NCBI RefSeq assembly: GCF_009755605.1
Contig: NZ_WPNZ01000010.1
Coordinates: 248,001-312,000, forward strand
Length of the DNA stretch: 64,000 nucleotides
Direction: 5' to 3'
Source of the DNA: Streptomyces typhae
GTDB taxonomy: Bacteria > Actinomycetota > Actinomycetes > Streptomycetales > Streptomycetaceae
The position numbers were made by a program, and so were the translations under genes. Positions 34,893 through 44,477 of the stretch are shown here, one piece after another; position 1 is the stretch's first letter; each line of letters begins with the position of its first letter. The notes beneath the pieces were generated by a model. The model ran no database searches, was not told where the DNA came from, and saw only the letters and a list, made by a program, of their open reading frames with translations.

Positions 34893-34922
34893 CCATGGAC
34901 AAAGACGGGAGAGGTCTTGGAC
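34893..34922 (-). promoter_or_regulatory. Putative AraC-type operator upstream of the GH101 gene
   Basis: In the gene's orientation it reads GTCCAA, 13 bp, then TTTGTCCATGG. This is almost the same as the site at 26655-26683 and lies a similar distance from the start codon (65-94 bp). Half-sites are 22 bp apart. A spacer one base longer than its partner suggests independent sites, not a recent copy. Confidence 0.55.
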
Positions 34923-35001
34923 TAACGTCCGGCGCGCGGGGCACTGACGGCCGCGCCGCTGCCGGGGCCGCTCCCGCCCCGTCCGCCCGCCGGTCCCCGC
35001 G

Positions 35002-36237
35002 CTACCCGCCCGCGCCCTGCCCGTACGGCAGCACCGCCCGCACTTCCCAGCCGCCCGCCGCGGCGGGGCCCGCCGTCAGGGTGCCGCCGAGGGCCGTCGC
35101 GCGTTCCTCCAGGCCGGCGAGGCCGAAGCCGCCGCGGTCGCCGGGGTGTTCGGAGGGGGCAGGGTGCTGGTCCGTCGGCCCGCCGCCGTCGTCGGTGACG
35201 CGGACCTCCAGGCCGCCGTCGACGACCCGCACGCCGACCTGCACCGATGTCGCCCCGGCGGCGTGCTTGCGGACGTTCGTGAGCGCCTCGCGCACGATGT
35301 GGTGCGCGGTGGCGGCGAGATCGGCCGGAAGCCGCTCCTGAAGGCCGGGTTCCACCGCCACGGCGACCGGCGGCCCGGTGGCGGAGAATGTCTCCGCGAG
35401 GTCCCGCAGCGCGGCGAGCCCGGCCGGCGGCGCGGTGCGGGCCTCGCCCTCGCGGAGCACCCGCACCAGGCGCCGCATCGCGCCGAGCGCCTCGTCGCCC
35501 GCGTCGGCGATCCGGGTGAAGGTGCCGGCCGCGGCGTCGGCGCCGACCGCGGTGAAGGACGCGGCGCGGGCCTGCACGACGATGCCGGTGACGTGGTGGG
35601 CGACCAGGTCGTGGAGCTCCCGGGCGAGGTCGAGGCGCTCGGCGGCGCGCACCGCCGCCACGTCCCGCTCCCGCTGCGCCTGCTGAGCCCGCAGCAGCAG
35701 CGAGAACGCGCTGACCACGGCGGCGAGCGCGGAGAACAGCAGCGTGAAGCGGCCGGGGGACGCGTCCCGTACGGGTGCGGCCACGCAGGCGAGGGCGAGC
35801 AGCGGGCCGAGCACGGCGGCGGGCCGCGCGGGCAGCCGCAGCAGGACGCCGGTGAGCAGGACGAGCAGCGCGATGGCCTCGCCCGTGCCCCAGACGGTCT
35901 GCGGGCGCGCGCTGACGAACGCGTACAGCGTGGCCGCCCAGGAGACACCGGCCGCCGTCCAGGCGCGCACGGCCAGGGGCGGCCGGGCCCAGGGCACGGC
36001 GCACAGGCAGCACAGGATGCCCGCGGTCCACACGGCGGCGCGCGGTCCGGTGGGCCGGTCGGCGAGGGTGAGGCCCTCGGCGGTGACGAGGAGGACGAGC
36101 ACGGTGGCGAGCAGCAGGCGGGCCGCGGTGCGGCGCTCGGGGTGGCGGTCCAGGAGCCGCGCGTACCGGTCGAGGAGTCCGGGTCCGGCGGGGCGGTGCC
36201 GTGCGGGGTGCGCCGGGGGGTGCGGGCGGGGGTTCAT
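35002..36237 (-). CDS. Sensor histidine kinase, HisKA_3 type
   Basis: The 411-residue product starts at ATG 36237, overlapping the response regulator stop by 4 nt. Residues 30-185 contain about five membrane helices with short loops, so sensing is probably within the membrane. The dimerisation helix RLDLARELHDLVAHHVTGIVVQARAA carries the phosphorylated His. The ATPase domain has N box ALTNVRKHA, DDGGGP and GGFGLAGLEER. It should phosphorylate the NarL-type regulator encoded just upstream. The signal is unknown; the genes around it give no hint. Confidence 0.93.
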   Translation of the reverse strand: MNPRPHPPAHPARHRPAGPGLLDRYARLLDRHPERRTAARLLLATVLVLLVTAEGLTLADRPTGPRAAVWTAGILCCLCAVPWARPPLAVRAWTAAGVSWAATLYAFVSARPQTVWGTGEAIALLVLLTGVLLRLPARPAAVLGPLLALACVAAPVRDASPGRFTLLFSALAAVVSAFSLLLRAQQAQRERDVAAVRAAERLDLARELHDLVAHHVTGIVVQARAASFTAVGADAAAGTFTRIADAGDEALGAMRRLVRVLREGEARTAPPAGLAALRDLAETFSATGPPVAVAVEPGLQERLPADLAATAHHIVREALTNVRKHAAGATSVQVGVRVVDGGLEVRVTDDGGGPTDQHPAPSEHPGDRGGFGLAGLEERATALGGTLTAGPAAAGGWEVRAVLPYGQGAGG

Positions 36238-36890
36238 GGGGTGCGGGTGGCGAGGCCGCTCTCCCAGGCCCAGGCGGCGATCTCGACGCGGTTCCTGGCG
36301 TCCAGCTTGGCCTGCACGTTGGCGAGGTGGGACTTGACCGTGGACAGGGAGACGAACAGTTCGGCGGCGATCTCGTTGTTGGTGCGGCCGCGGGCGAGGG
36401 CGCGGACGACGTCCCGTTCGCGCTGGGTGAGGGGTTCGGCGGGGGTGCGCGTCGCGGGGGCCGCGCCGGGGGCCAGTTCCCGCAGCAGCCGCACGGTGAT
36501 CGCGGGTGAGACGAGCGCGTCGCCGACGGCCGCGGCGCGTACGGCCTCCACGAGCATGGCGGGGCTCGCGTTCTTCAGCAGGAACCCGCTGGCGCCCGCG
36601 CCCAGGGCCGCGTGCACGTACTCGTCGAGGTCGAAGGTGGTGACGATGACGATGCGGGGCCGCACCGCGCCGTCGGCGGTGAGCCTGCGGGTGACTTCCA
36701 GTCCGTCGAGGCGGGGCATGCGGATGTCGAGGAGGAGCACGTCGGGGTCGTGGTCCCGGACGGCGGCGAGCGCGTCCTCGCCGTCGACGACGTCGGCGAG
36801 GACCTCGATGTCGGGGCGGCTCTCCAGGATCATGCGGAAGCCGGTGCGGACCATTTCCTGGTCGTCCGCGATGACCACCGTGATCGCCAT
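36234..36890 (-). CDS. NarL/FixJ-family response regulator
   Basis: The product has 218 residues from ATG 36890. The receiver domain has VVIADDQEMVR, the phosphoacceptor in LLLDIRMPRLDG, and the switch Thr and Lys in IVTTFD and FLLKNAS. The C-terminal LuxR-type HTH is LTQRERDVVRALARGRTNNEIAAELFVSLSTVKSHLANVQAKL. It is the first gene of a two-gene operon with the histidine kinase (ATGA overlap). Targets are unknown; the operon lies upstream of a protease gene read in the same direction but separated by a terminator. Confidence 0.95.
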   Translation of the reverse strand: MAITVVIADDQEMVRTGFRMILESRPDIEVLADVVDGEDALAAVRDHDPDVLLLDIRMPRLDGLEVTRRLTADGAVRPRIVIVTTFDLDEYVHAALGAGASGFLLKNASPAMLVEAVRAAAVGDALVSPAITVRLLRELAPGAAPATRTPAEPLTQRERDVVRALARGRTNNEIAAELFVSLSTVKSHLANVQAKLDARNRVEIAAWAWESGLATRTP

Positions 36891-37006
36891 GTGCTGCCGC
36901 CCGCCGTTCCCCGAAGTCCGTTCCGTACCGCCCCGAGTGTCCCATATGCGGACATACTCAGCGGGAGGCCGGACAGTCGGCGCACGCCGGAGCGGGGCAC
37001 GGGAAA

Positions 37007-37038
37007 CGGGGCCGGGTCCGTTCCGCGACCCGGCCCCG
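37007..37038 (-). terminator. Terminator downstream of the trypsin-like protease gene
   Basis: A 12-bp perfect stem (37007-37018 with 37027-37038) with an 8-nt loop lies about 70 bp past the protease stop and upstream of the response regulator gene. No T-run is present. Confidence 0.7.
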
Positions 37039-37110
37039 CGACTCCACTACTCGACTCGACTGCTCACCGTGCGGGCACTGTGGGGTGCCCGGTGCGTCGG
37101 AGCCGGTGCG

Positions 37111-39068
<1,958 letters not shown>

Positions 39069-39071
<3 letters not shown>

Positions 39072-39216
39072 GCGCGCCGCACGGGGGGCACGGCAGGGGC
39101 GGTGCCTGAGCGCGCTGCGGGGGGGGACGGCAGAGGTGGTGCCTGAGCGCGCCGCGGGGGCACGGCAGAGGCGGTGCCTGAGCGCGCCTCCAGTACGACA
39201 CGACAGGGGCGACACC
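39069..39216 (+). repeat. 35-38 bp tandem repeat, four units, starting at a stop codon
   Basis: Units begin at 39069, 39107, 39144 and 39179, each opening TGAGCGCGC and closing with a variant of GGCAGGGGCGGTGCC. The first TGA is the stop codon of the metalloprotease gene. The fourth unit supplies the left arm of the terminator at 39199-39259, and earlier units could pair with the same right arm less perfectly. Confidence 0.75.
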
Positions 39217-39259
39217 TGAGCGCGAGTACGGTCCGCGCCCGGGTGTCGCCCCTGTCGTG
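39199..39259. terminator. Terminator between metalloprotease and DEAD-box helicase genes
   Basis: An 18-bp perfect stem (39199-39216 with 39242-39259) with a 25-nt loop sits between convergent stop codons, 9 bp from the helicase stop. It probably works in both directions. Confidence 0.75.
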
Positions 39260-39267
39260 CTCTCGGT

Positions 39268-40905
39268 TCAGGCCGCCGCGCTGCGGCTCTGGCCGCCCCG
39301 GCGACCGCGGCCGCCGCGGCCCCGGCGGCGGGCGGCGCCGCCCGTGCCGGAGGCGCTGCCCCCGCCGGAGGGCCTGCCGCCCGAGCTCTTGCGCTGGGCC
39401 GGGACCTGCACGGGCGGCGCGATGACGACCGGCACGCCGGACGGCTCGCGGGCACCGGTGATCGTCACCAGTTCCTCGGAGGAGGAGCGGACCGCCACCG
39501 TCTGCGGGCTGATGCCCGCGTCGGACATCAGCCGCGCCACCTCGCGCTTCTCGTCGGGCAGGACGAGCGTGACGACACGTCCGGACTCCCCCGCCCGCGC
39601 GGTGCGCCCGCCGCGGTGCAGATAGTCCTTGTGGTCGACGGGCGGGTCCACGTTCACGACCAGGTCGAGGTCGTCGACGTGGATGCCGCGGGCGGCCACG
39701 TTGGTGGCGACGAGCGCGGTGACCTCACCGCTCTTGAACTGCTCCAGGGTGCGGTTGCGCTGGGGCTGCGAGCGTCCGCCGTGCAGCCCGGAGGCGCGCA
39801 CGCCGTTGGCGAGGAGCCGCTTGGTGAAACGGTCCACGGCCCGCTTGGTGTGCAGGAACAGGATGACGTTGCCCTCGCGGGCGGCAATGCGCAGCGCGAC
39901 GGCCTTCTTGTCGGTCTCGTCGGCGACGTACAGGACGTGGTGCTCCATCGTGCTCACCGCGCCCGCGGACGGGTCGACCGAGTGCACGACGGGGTCGCTG
40001 AGGTAGCCGCGTACGAGGCGGTCCACGTTGCGGTCCAGGGTCGCGGAGAACAGCATGGTCTGGCCGTCCGGCTCCACCTGCTTGAGCAGGGCGGTGACCT
40101 GCGGCAGGAAGCCCATGTCGGCCATCTGGTCGGCCTCGTCGAGGACCGTGACACGGACCTGCCCGAGGGCGCAGTCGCCGCGCTCGATGAGGTCCTTCAG
40201 GCGGCCGGGGGTGGCGACGAGGACCTCGACGCCGCGGCGCAGCGTCGCGGCCTGCTTGTTGATCGACATGCCGCCGACGACGGCGCTGACGCGCAGGTTC
40301 ACGGACGTGGCGTACGGCGCGAGCGCGTCAGTGACCTGCTGGGCCAGCTCACGGGTGGGGACGAGGACGAGCGCGAGGGGCTTGCCGGGCTCGGCGCGGC
40401 GGCCCGCGGTGCGGCCGAGCACGGCGAGGCCGAAGGCCAGGGTCTTGCCGGAGCCGGTGCGGCCGCGGCCGAGGACGTCACGGCCCGCGAGCGAGTTCGG
40501 CAGCGTCGCGGCCTGGATCGGGAACGGCGTGGTGACGCCCTGCGCGGCGAGGGTCTTCAGGAGCGCCTCGGGCATGTCGAGGTCGCCGAAGGCCTCGACG
40601 GCGGGCAGCGCGGGGGTCGTGGTCTCGGGCAGCGCGAAGTCCGCGGGGGCGGTGCGCCCCGCGGGCCGTGACGGCTTGCGGCCGCCTCGGCCGCCACCGT
40701 TCACCGGCCGCTTACCGGCGTCGCCGCTCTTGCCGCGGGCGGACGAGCCCGCCGAAGCGCCGCGGGCGGCGGAGCCCCCGGTCGCGCCACGGGAAGTGGA
40801 GGAGCCCCCCGCGGAGCCTCCCGCGCCACGCGTGGCCGAGCCTGCCGTGCGGGCATTCGTTGAGCGCCGGCGGGCGGGGCGCGCGGGACGGTCGGAGCGA
40901 TTCAT
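39268..40905 (-). CDS. DEAD-box ATP-dependent RNA helicase
   Basis: The 545-residue product starts at ATG 40905, with AGGAAGG upstream. A basic, Gly/Ser/Ala-rich disordered N-terminus of about 90 residues precedes the core. Helicase motifs are in order: Q motif FGDLDMPEALL...PFPIQAATLP, motif I GRTGSGKT, PTRELAQQ, DEAD in VLDEADQMADMGF, SAT in LFSATL, and motif VI HRGGRTARAG. A basic Gly/Arg-rich tail (RRRGRGGRGRRGGQSRS) follows, typical of RNA-annealing helicases. It unwinds structured RNA, often needed in the cold. It lies directly downstream of a cold-shock gene on the same strand. Confidence 0.95.
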   Translation of the reverse strand: MNRSDRPARPARRRSTNARTAGSATRGAGGSAGGSSTSRGATGGSAARGASAGSSARGKSGDAGKRPVNGGGRGGRKPSRPAGRTAPADFALPETTTPALPAVEAFGDLDMPEALLKTLAAQGVTTPFPIQAATLPNSLAGRDVLGRGRTGSGKTLAFGLAVLGRTAGRRAEPGKPLALVLVPTRELAQQVTDALAPYATSVNLRVSAVVGGMSINKQAATLRRGVEVLVATPGRLKDLIERGDCALGQVRVTVLDEADQMADMGFLPQVTALLKQVEPDGQTMLFSATLDRNVDRLVRGYLSDPVVHSVDPSAGAVSTMEHHVLYVADETDKKAVALRIAAREGNVILFLHTKRAVDRFTKRLLANGVRASGLHGGRSQPQRNRTLEQFKSGEVTALVATNVAARGIHVDDLDLVVNVDPPVDHKDYLHRGGRTARAGESGRVVTLVLPDEKREVARLMSDAGISPQTVAVRSSSEELVTITGAREPSGVPVVIAPPVQVPAQRKSSGGRPSGGGSASGTGGAARRRGRGGRGRRGGQSRSAAA

Positions 40906-40937
40906 GGGGCAGCCTTCCTGGCCGGTGACAGCACACG

Positions 40938-40974
40938 AGCCGGGACCCGCACCGTGGAGGTGCGGGCCCCGGCT
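40938..40974 (-). terminator. Hairpin between the cold-shock and DEAD-box genes
   Basis: A 16-bp stem with one mismatch (40938-40953 with 40959-40974) and a 5-nt loop lies 24 bp past the cold-shock stop. It would limit, but perhaps not prevent, read-through into the helicase gene. Confidence 0.7.
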
Positions 40975-40997
40975 GCGAGGTTCGCGATCCGCGACGA

Positions 40998-41201
40998 TCA
41001 GGCGGGAACGATGTTCTCGGCCTGCAGGCCCTTCTGGCCCTGGGTCACGTCGAAGGAGACCTTCTGGCCCTCCAGGAGCTCACGGAAGCCCTGGGTGGCG
41101 ATGTTCGAGTAGTGGGCGAAGACGTCGGGGCCGCCGCCGTCCTGCTCGATGAAGCCGAAGCCCTTTTCCGAGTTGAACCACTTCACGGTTCCGGTTGCCA
41201 T
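40998..41201 (-). CDS. Cold-shock protein (CspA family)
   Basis: The 67-residue product starts at ATG 41201, after GAGGAGAT. It is one cold-shock domain with RNP1 KGFGFIEQD and RNP2 DVFAHYSNI intact, and [14 protein letters not shown] at the start. It binds single-stranded nucleic acid and melts RNA structure. Its long upstream leader (about 41202-41400) is less GC-rich and can form a hairpin around GGCTCTTTCGGGCC, similar in kind to leaders of other cold-shock genes. The helicase gene downstream suggests a cold or RNA-structure response unit. Confidence 0.96.
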   Translation of the reverse strand: MATGTVKWFNSEKGFGFIEQDGGGPDVFAHYSNIATQGFRELLEGQKVSFDVTQGQKGLQAENIVPA

Positions 41202-41211
41202 ATCAATCTCC

Positions 41212-42060
41212 TCAACAGGGGCAGATTAAGGAGAGCCACGGAATTGTGGTCCTCCCGGCGCCGCATTGACCCCCATCCGGAGAGACCGGAGTCCGGCCCG
41301 AAAGAGCCGGAGAAACAAAATAATGCGCCCTCGGAGCATCCCGGCAGGCGCACATAAAGTTCATGGGTACCAAAACTGCAACGCTCAACACTAACACGTG
41401 CCCCGTCCCCGGCAGCGGGGGGCCGCCGGGGACGGGGTACGTCAGGGCGGCGCGCCCGGCGGCCCGCCCCGGCAGCGCCAGGCACAGCACCGCGCTGAGG
41501 GCGAACGCGGCCACCACCCACGGCATCGCCGCGTCGAGGGCGTCCGTGAGCGCGGGCGCCGCCCCGTCCCGCGCGGGCGCCCCGGCGGGGACGTGGCGGA
41601 AGAAGACCGTGCCGATGGCTGCGGCACCGAGGGCGCCGCCGAACTGCTGCGCCGTGGAGAAGATGCCGGAGGCGCCGCCCGCGATGTCACCGGGCACAGC
41701 CGACAGGACGACGTTCACCAGCGGCACGACGAGCAGGCCGAGCCCGGCCCCCGCCACGACCAGCCCCGGCACCAGCGGCCAGGCCCCCGTGTGCGCGGCG
41801 CTCGCGCCGGTCACCGCCGACCACACCCAGGCGAAGCCGCCCGCCATCAGCAGGGCCCCGGCGGCGAGCACGAACCGCCCGAAGCGCACGGCGAGCCCGT
41901 CGGCGGCGGGCGCGGTCAGGAAGCCGCCGACGGAGAAGGCGACGGTGACGAGCCCGGCCTGCATCGGCGTGTAGCCCTCGCCGCCCTGCAGCCAGATCGC
42001 GAAGACCGGGAAGAAGCCCTGCATGCCGACGGCGAAGAAGAGCTGCACCAGGACGCCCAC
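41212..42060 (-). pseudogene. Truncated MFS drug exporter (DHA2-like), C-terminal half only
   Basis: The frame from 42060 begins inside a membrane protein: GVLVQLFFAVGMQGFFPVFAIWLQ, GYTPMQAGLVTVAFSVGGFLTAP, then GDIAGGASGIFSTAQQFGGALGAAAIG. These are the last five or six helices of a 14-helix EmrB/QacA-type exporter; the first 200-250 residues are missing. The frame has no normal C-terminal stop and runs on from about 41415 through the promoter and leader of the cold-shock gene. The break at 42060 lies 16 bp from a MarR-type operator. I infer a decayed exporter of toxic organic compounds. Confidence 0.7.
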
Positions 42061-42075
42061 GGCGCCGCAAAGTCT

Positions 42076-42093
42076 TTCGTTCGACCGAACGAA
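42076..42093. promoter_or_regulatory. MarR-type operator
   Basis: TTCGTTCG-ac-CGAACGAA is a perfect 8-bp inverted repeat 20 bp before the marR start. Its 18-bp length and position fit autoregulation by the MarR protein and control of the divergent exporter. The exporter is now only a remnant. Confidence 0.7.
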
Positions 42094-42113
42094 GCTTTCG
42101 CTAGGCTCGGCGC

Positions 42114-42689
42114 ATGCCGAAGAGCCGTACGCCGCAGGAGCCGGAGCCCGGAGGGGAAGGGGCCCCGGAGCCCGTCGGAGGCCGTGGCCCGGAGCCCGCC
42201 GGGGACTGCGCCCCGCAGCCCGCCGGGGACCGGGACCCGGAGCGTGCCGGCGTCATGGCCCGTCTGGCCGCGTCGGGCCGGGCCAACAGCGCGGTCACGG
42301 TGATGTTCCACTCGGCGGTGGCCGCCCGGCAGGGCCTGAACGCCACCGAGAGCAAGACGCTCGACCTGCTGATGCGCAAGGGGCCGCTCACCGCCAAGGA
42401 CCTCGCCGCCGAGACGGGCCTCGCGCCCGCGTCCGTGACGGGCCTCGTGGACCGCCTGGAGACCAAGGGCTACGTCCGCCGGGTGAAGCACCCCACGGAC
42501 AAGCGGCGGGTGCTCGTCGAGATCCGCATGGAGAAGATGGCGGGCATGGCGGAGGTCTTCGCGGACTGGGCGCGCGAGGTGGAGGAGCTGTGCGCCGACT
42601 TCACCACGGCGGAGCTGGAGACGGTGATCCGCTTCCTGGACGGCGCGGCGGAGCGGCAGCACCGGGCGGCGGCCCGGCTCTCCCGGTAG
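42114..42689 (+). CDS. MarR-family transcriptional regulator
   Basis: The 191-residue product starts at ATG 42114. The first 45 residues are a degenerate repeat of about nine residues (PEPGGEGA, PEPVGGRG, PEPAGDCA, PQPAGDRD), outside the normal fold. The winged-helix domain follows: LNATESKTLDLLMRKGPLTAKDLAAETGLAPASVTGLVDRLETKGYVRRVKHPTDKRR with the family's wing. It probably represses its own promoter and the divergent MFS gene in the absence of a small aromatic ligand. The regulator is intact although its usual target is truncated. Confidence 0.92.
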   Translation: MPKSRTPQEPEPGGEGAPEPVGGRGPEPAGDCAPQPAGDRDPERAGVMARLAASGRANSAVTVMFHSAVAARQGLNATESKTLDLLMRKGPLTAKDLAAETGLAPASVTGLVDRLETKGYVRRVKHPTDKRRVLVEIRMEKMAGMAEVFADWAREVEELCADFTTAELETVIRFLDGAAERQHRAAARLSR

Positions 42690-42715
42690 CCCCCCTGGTA
42701 CCGCCCCCACCAGGG

Positions 42716-43468
42716 CTATGGACGTACGGTCGAACCTCCGGCGGCCGGAGGGACGATCCCGTGTGCGCGCGCGGCGGCCAGCCAGCGCGGGAACTCGCCG
42801 AGCAGGCGGTCGTACAGCTCGTCGTCGGACAGGGCGAAGGGGTCCTTCCCGGCGTGGAAGAACCCGGAGTTGTCGACGACGCGCCGGGCCGGTACGGCCA
42901 GCTCGTCCAGCCCCCGCAGATAGTCGAACTGCTTGCTCGCGGGGTTGCCGAAGCCGATGAACTGCCAGAACAGCGGCAGTCTCGCCGCCTTGCACAGATA
43001 CCGCTCGGCGGCCGCTCTGCTGAGCGGGCCGCCGTCGGTCTGGAAGACGACGAGGGCGGGGGCGCCGCCGCCGCTGTCGAGGTAGTGGTCGATGACGGCG
43101 TCCATCGCCAGGTGGTAGCTGGTCTGCCCCATGTGGCCGAGACCGGCGACGATCTCCTCGACCCGGCCGTGGTGAGCGGCCAGTTCGATGTCGGCGATCG
43201 CGTCCACGTCCGTGGAGAAGAAGACGGCCGGGACGACACCGTCGTCGTCGAGGTGCGCGGACAGGCCAAGGACGCGGTCGGCGAGCGCCTGCACGCTGCC
43301 GTCCCGGTAGTAGGGCCGCATGGAGCCGGAGTGGTCCACGACGAGGTACACGGCGGCACGCTCGCCGCCGAGCCCGCGCGCCCGCAGCCGCTCGCCGGCG
43401 GTCTTGTACAGGCTGACCAGGCGCGGAGCCGTGGCCTGCACCTTCTCCAGGCTGATGGCCGCGTCCAC
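42716..43468 (-). CDS. VWA-domain protein (TerF-like)
   Basis: The product has 250 residues from the GTG at 43468, just 2 bp after the hydrolase stop. The von Willebrand A domain shows the metal-binding MIDAS motif DHSGSM, then Thr in GQTSYHLAMD and Asp in FQTDGG. LFWQFIGFGN and FHAGKDPFALSDDELYDRLLGEFPRWL match the vWA proteins linked to tellurite-resistance (Ter) systems. No other ter gene is nearby. It is cytoplasmic, with no signal. The tight spacing suggests an operon with the alpha/beta hydrolase gene, with no obvious shared function. Confidence 0.85.
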   Translation of the reverse strand: MDAAISLEKVQATAPRLVSLYKTAGERLRARGLGGERAAVYLVVDHSGSMRPYYRDGSVQALADRVLGLSAHLDDDGVVPAVFFSTDVDAIADIELAAHHGRVEEIVAGLGHMGQTSYHLAMDAVIDHYLDSGGGAPALVVFQTDGGPLSRAAAERYLCKAARLPLFWQFIGFGNPASKQFDYLRGLDELAVPARRVVDNSGFFHAGKDPFALSDDELYDRLLGEFPRWLAAARAHGIVPPAAGGSTVRP

Positions 43469-43470
43469 CG

Positions 43471-44358
43471 TCAGCCCCCGAGGAAGTCGAGGGCGAGCCG
43501 CTGGAACTCCGCCGCGCGTTCCTCGTACGCCAGATGCCCGCAGCGCGGGAACACGTGCAGCCTGGCGTCGGGCATGGCCTTGAGGGCGACGAAGGCGCCG
43601 TCGACGGGGTTGACCCGGTCCTCGCGGCCCCAGGTCAGCAGCGTGGGGGCGGTGACCCGGTGCGCCTCGCGCCACAGCATGCCCGTCTCGGGCCACTTGC
43701 CGAAGGCGGCCCCGATCCGGCGGGCGCCGAGCCTGGCCCCGGGGTCGGCGGCGCGCGCGTACCGCTCCTCGACGAGTTCGTCGGTGACGAGGGCGGGGTC
43801 GTGCACGAGGGAGGTGAGGAAGCCGCGCACGTGCGCGCGGGTCGGCTCGGGGGCGAGGGTGACGTCGAGGAGCCGCTTGACGCCCTCCGTCGGCTCGGCG
43901 GTGAACAGGTTCAGCGCGAGACCGGCGGGCGCCGTCAGGACGAGCCGGTCCACGAGGCCCGGGTGGTCCAGCGCCATCCGCACACAGACGCCGCCGCCGA
44001 GGGACGCGCCCGCGAAGTGCGCCTCGGCGACGCCGAGTTCGCCGAGGAGCGCGGCGACCGCGTCCGCGCTGAAGGCGAAGAAGTCCTTGTCGAGCTCGGG
44101 CTTGTCGGACCGGCCGAAGCCCGGCTGGTCGACGAGGAGCACCCGGAAGCGCGGCGCGAAGGCGGCGAGCGAGGCGCCGAACGCCGACCAGGCGGTGGCA
44201 CCGGGCCCGCCACCGTGCAGCATCACGAGCACCGGCGCACCGGGGTCCGCGGGACCCGCCTCGTGGAAGTGCAGCACGAGACCACCGGCCCGGCGGGTGC
44301 GTGAGGTGTTCTCGTACGTGTACGGAGCCGGGGCCCGCTCCTCGCTGATGATCGTCAC
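43471..44358 (-). CDS. Alpha/beta hydrolase, HsaD/BphD-like
   Basis: The 295-residue product starts at the GTG at 44358; GTG 44376 is an alternative. The oxyanion motif is LHGGGPGATAWSAF, the nucleophile Ser in GASLGGGVCVRMAL, Asp in TWGREDRVNPVDG and His in CGHLAYEERAAEF. The GGGPGA oxyanion loop and WGREDRVNP are typical of C-C bond hydrolases acting on meta-cleavage products (BphD, HsaD). No aromatic or steroid ring-cleavage genes are adjacent, so the substrate is not known. It is cytoplasmic, upstream of the VWA gene. Confidence 0.88.
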   Translation of the reverse strand: MTIISEERAPAPYTYENTSRTRRAGGLVLHFHEAGPADPGAPVLVMLHGGGPGATAWSAFGASLAAFAPRFRVLLVDQPGFGRSDKPELDKDFFAFSADAVAALLGELGVAEAHFAGASLGGGVCVRMALDHPGLVDRLVLTAPAGLALNLFTAEPTEGVKRLLDVTLAPEPTRAHVRGFLTSLVHDPALVTDELVEERYARAADPGARLGARRIGAAFGKWPETGMLWREAHRVTAPTLLTWGREDRVNPVDGAFVALKAMPDARLHVFPRCGHLAYEERAAEFQRLALDFLGG

Positions 44359-44421
44359 CCGCCCATGGTCCCCCACCGCCCCCGCCCGCCCCGCCGAGGG
44401 GGCGGGCGGGCGCGGAAAGCC

Positions 44422-44469
44422 CGAAAAAGGGGGCGAGGCAGGTGCCGTGGCACCTGCCCCGCCCCCCTT
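44422..44469 (-). terminator. Rho-independent terminator of the sugar ABC operon
   Basis: A stem of about 20 bp with one mismatch (44427-44446 with 44449-44469) sits just past the last permease stop. In the leftward direction it is followed by five T residues (44424-44428), which is rare in this window. Confidence 0.88.
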
Positions 44470-44477
44470 GTCAGGCG

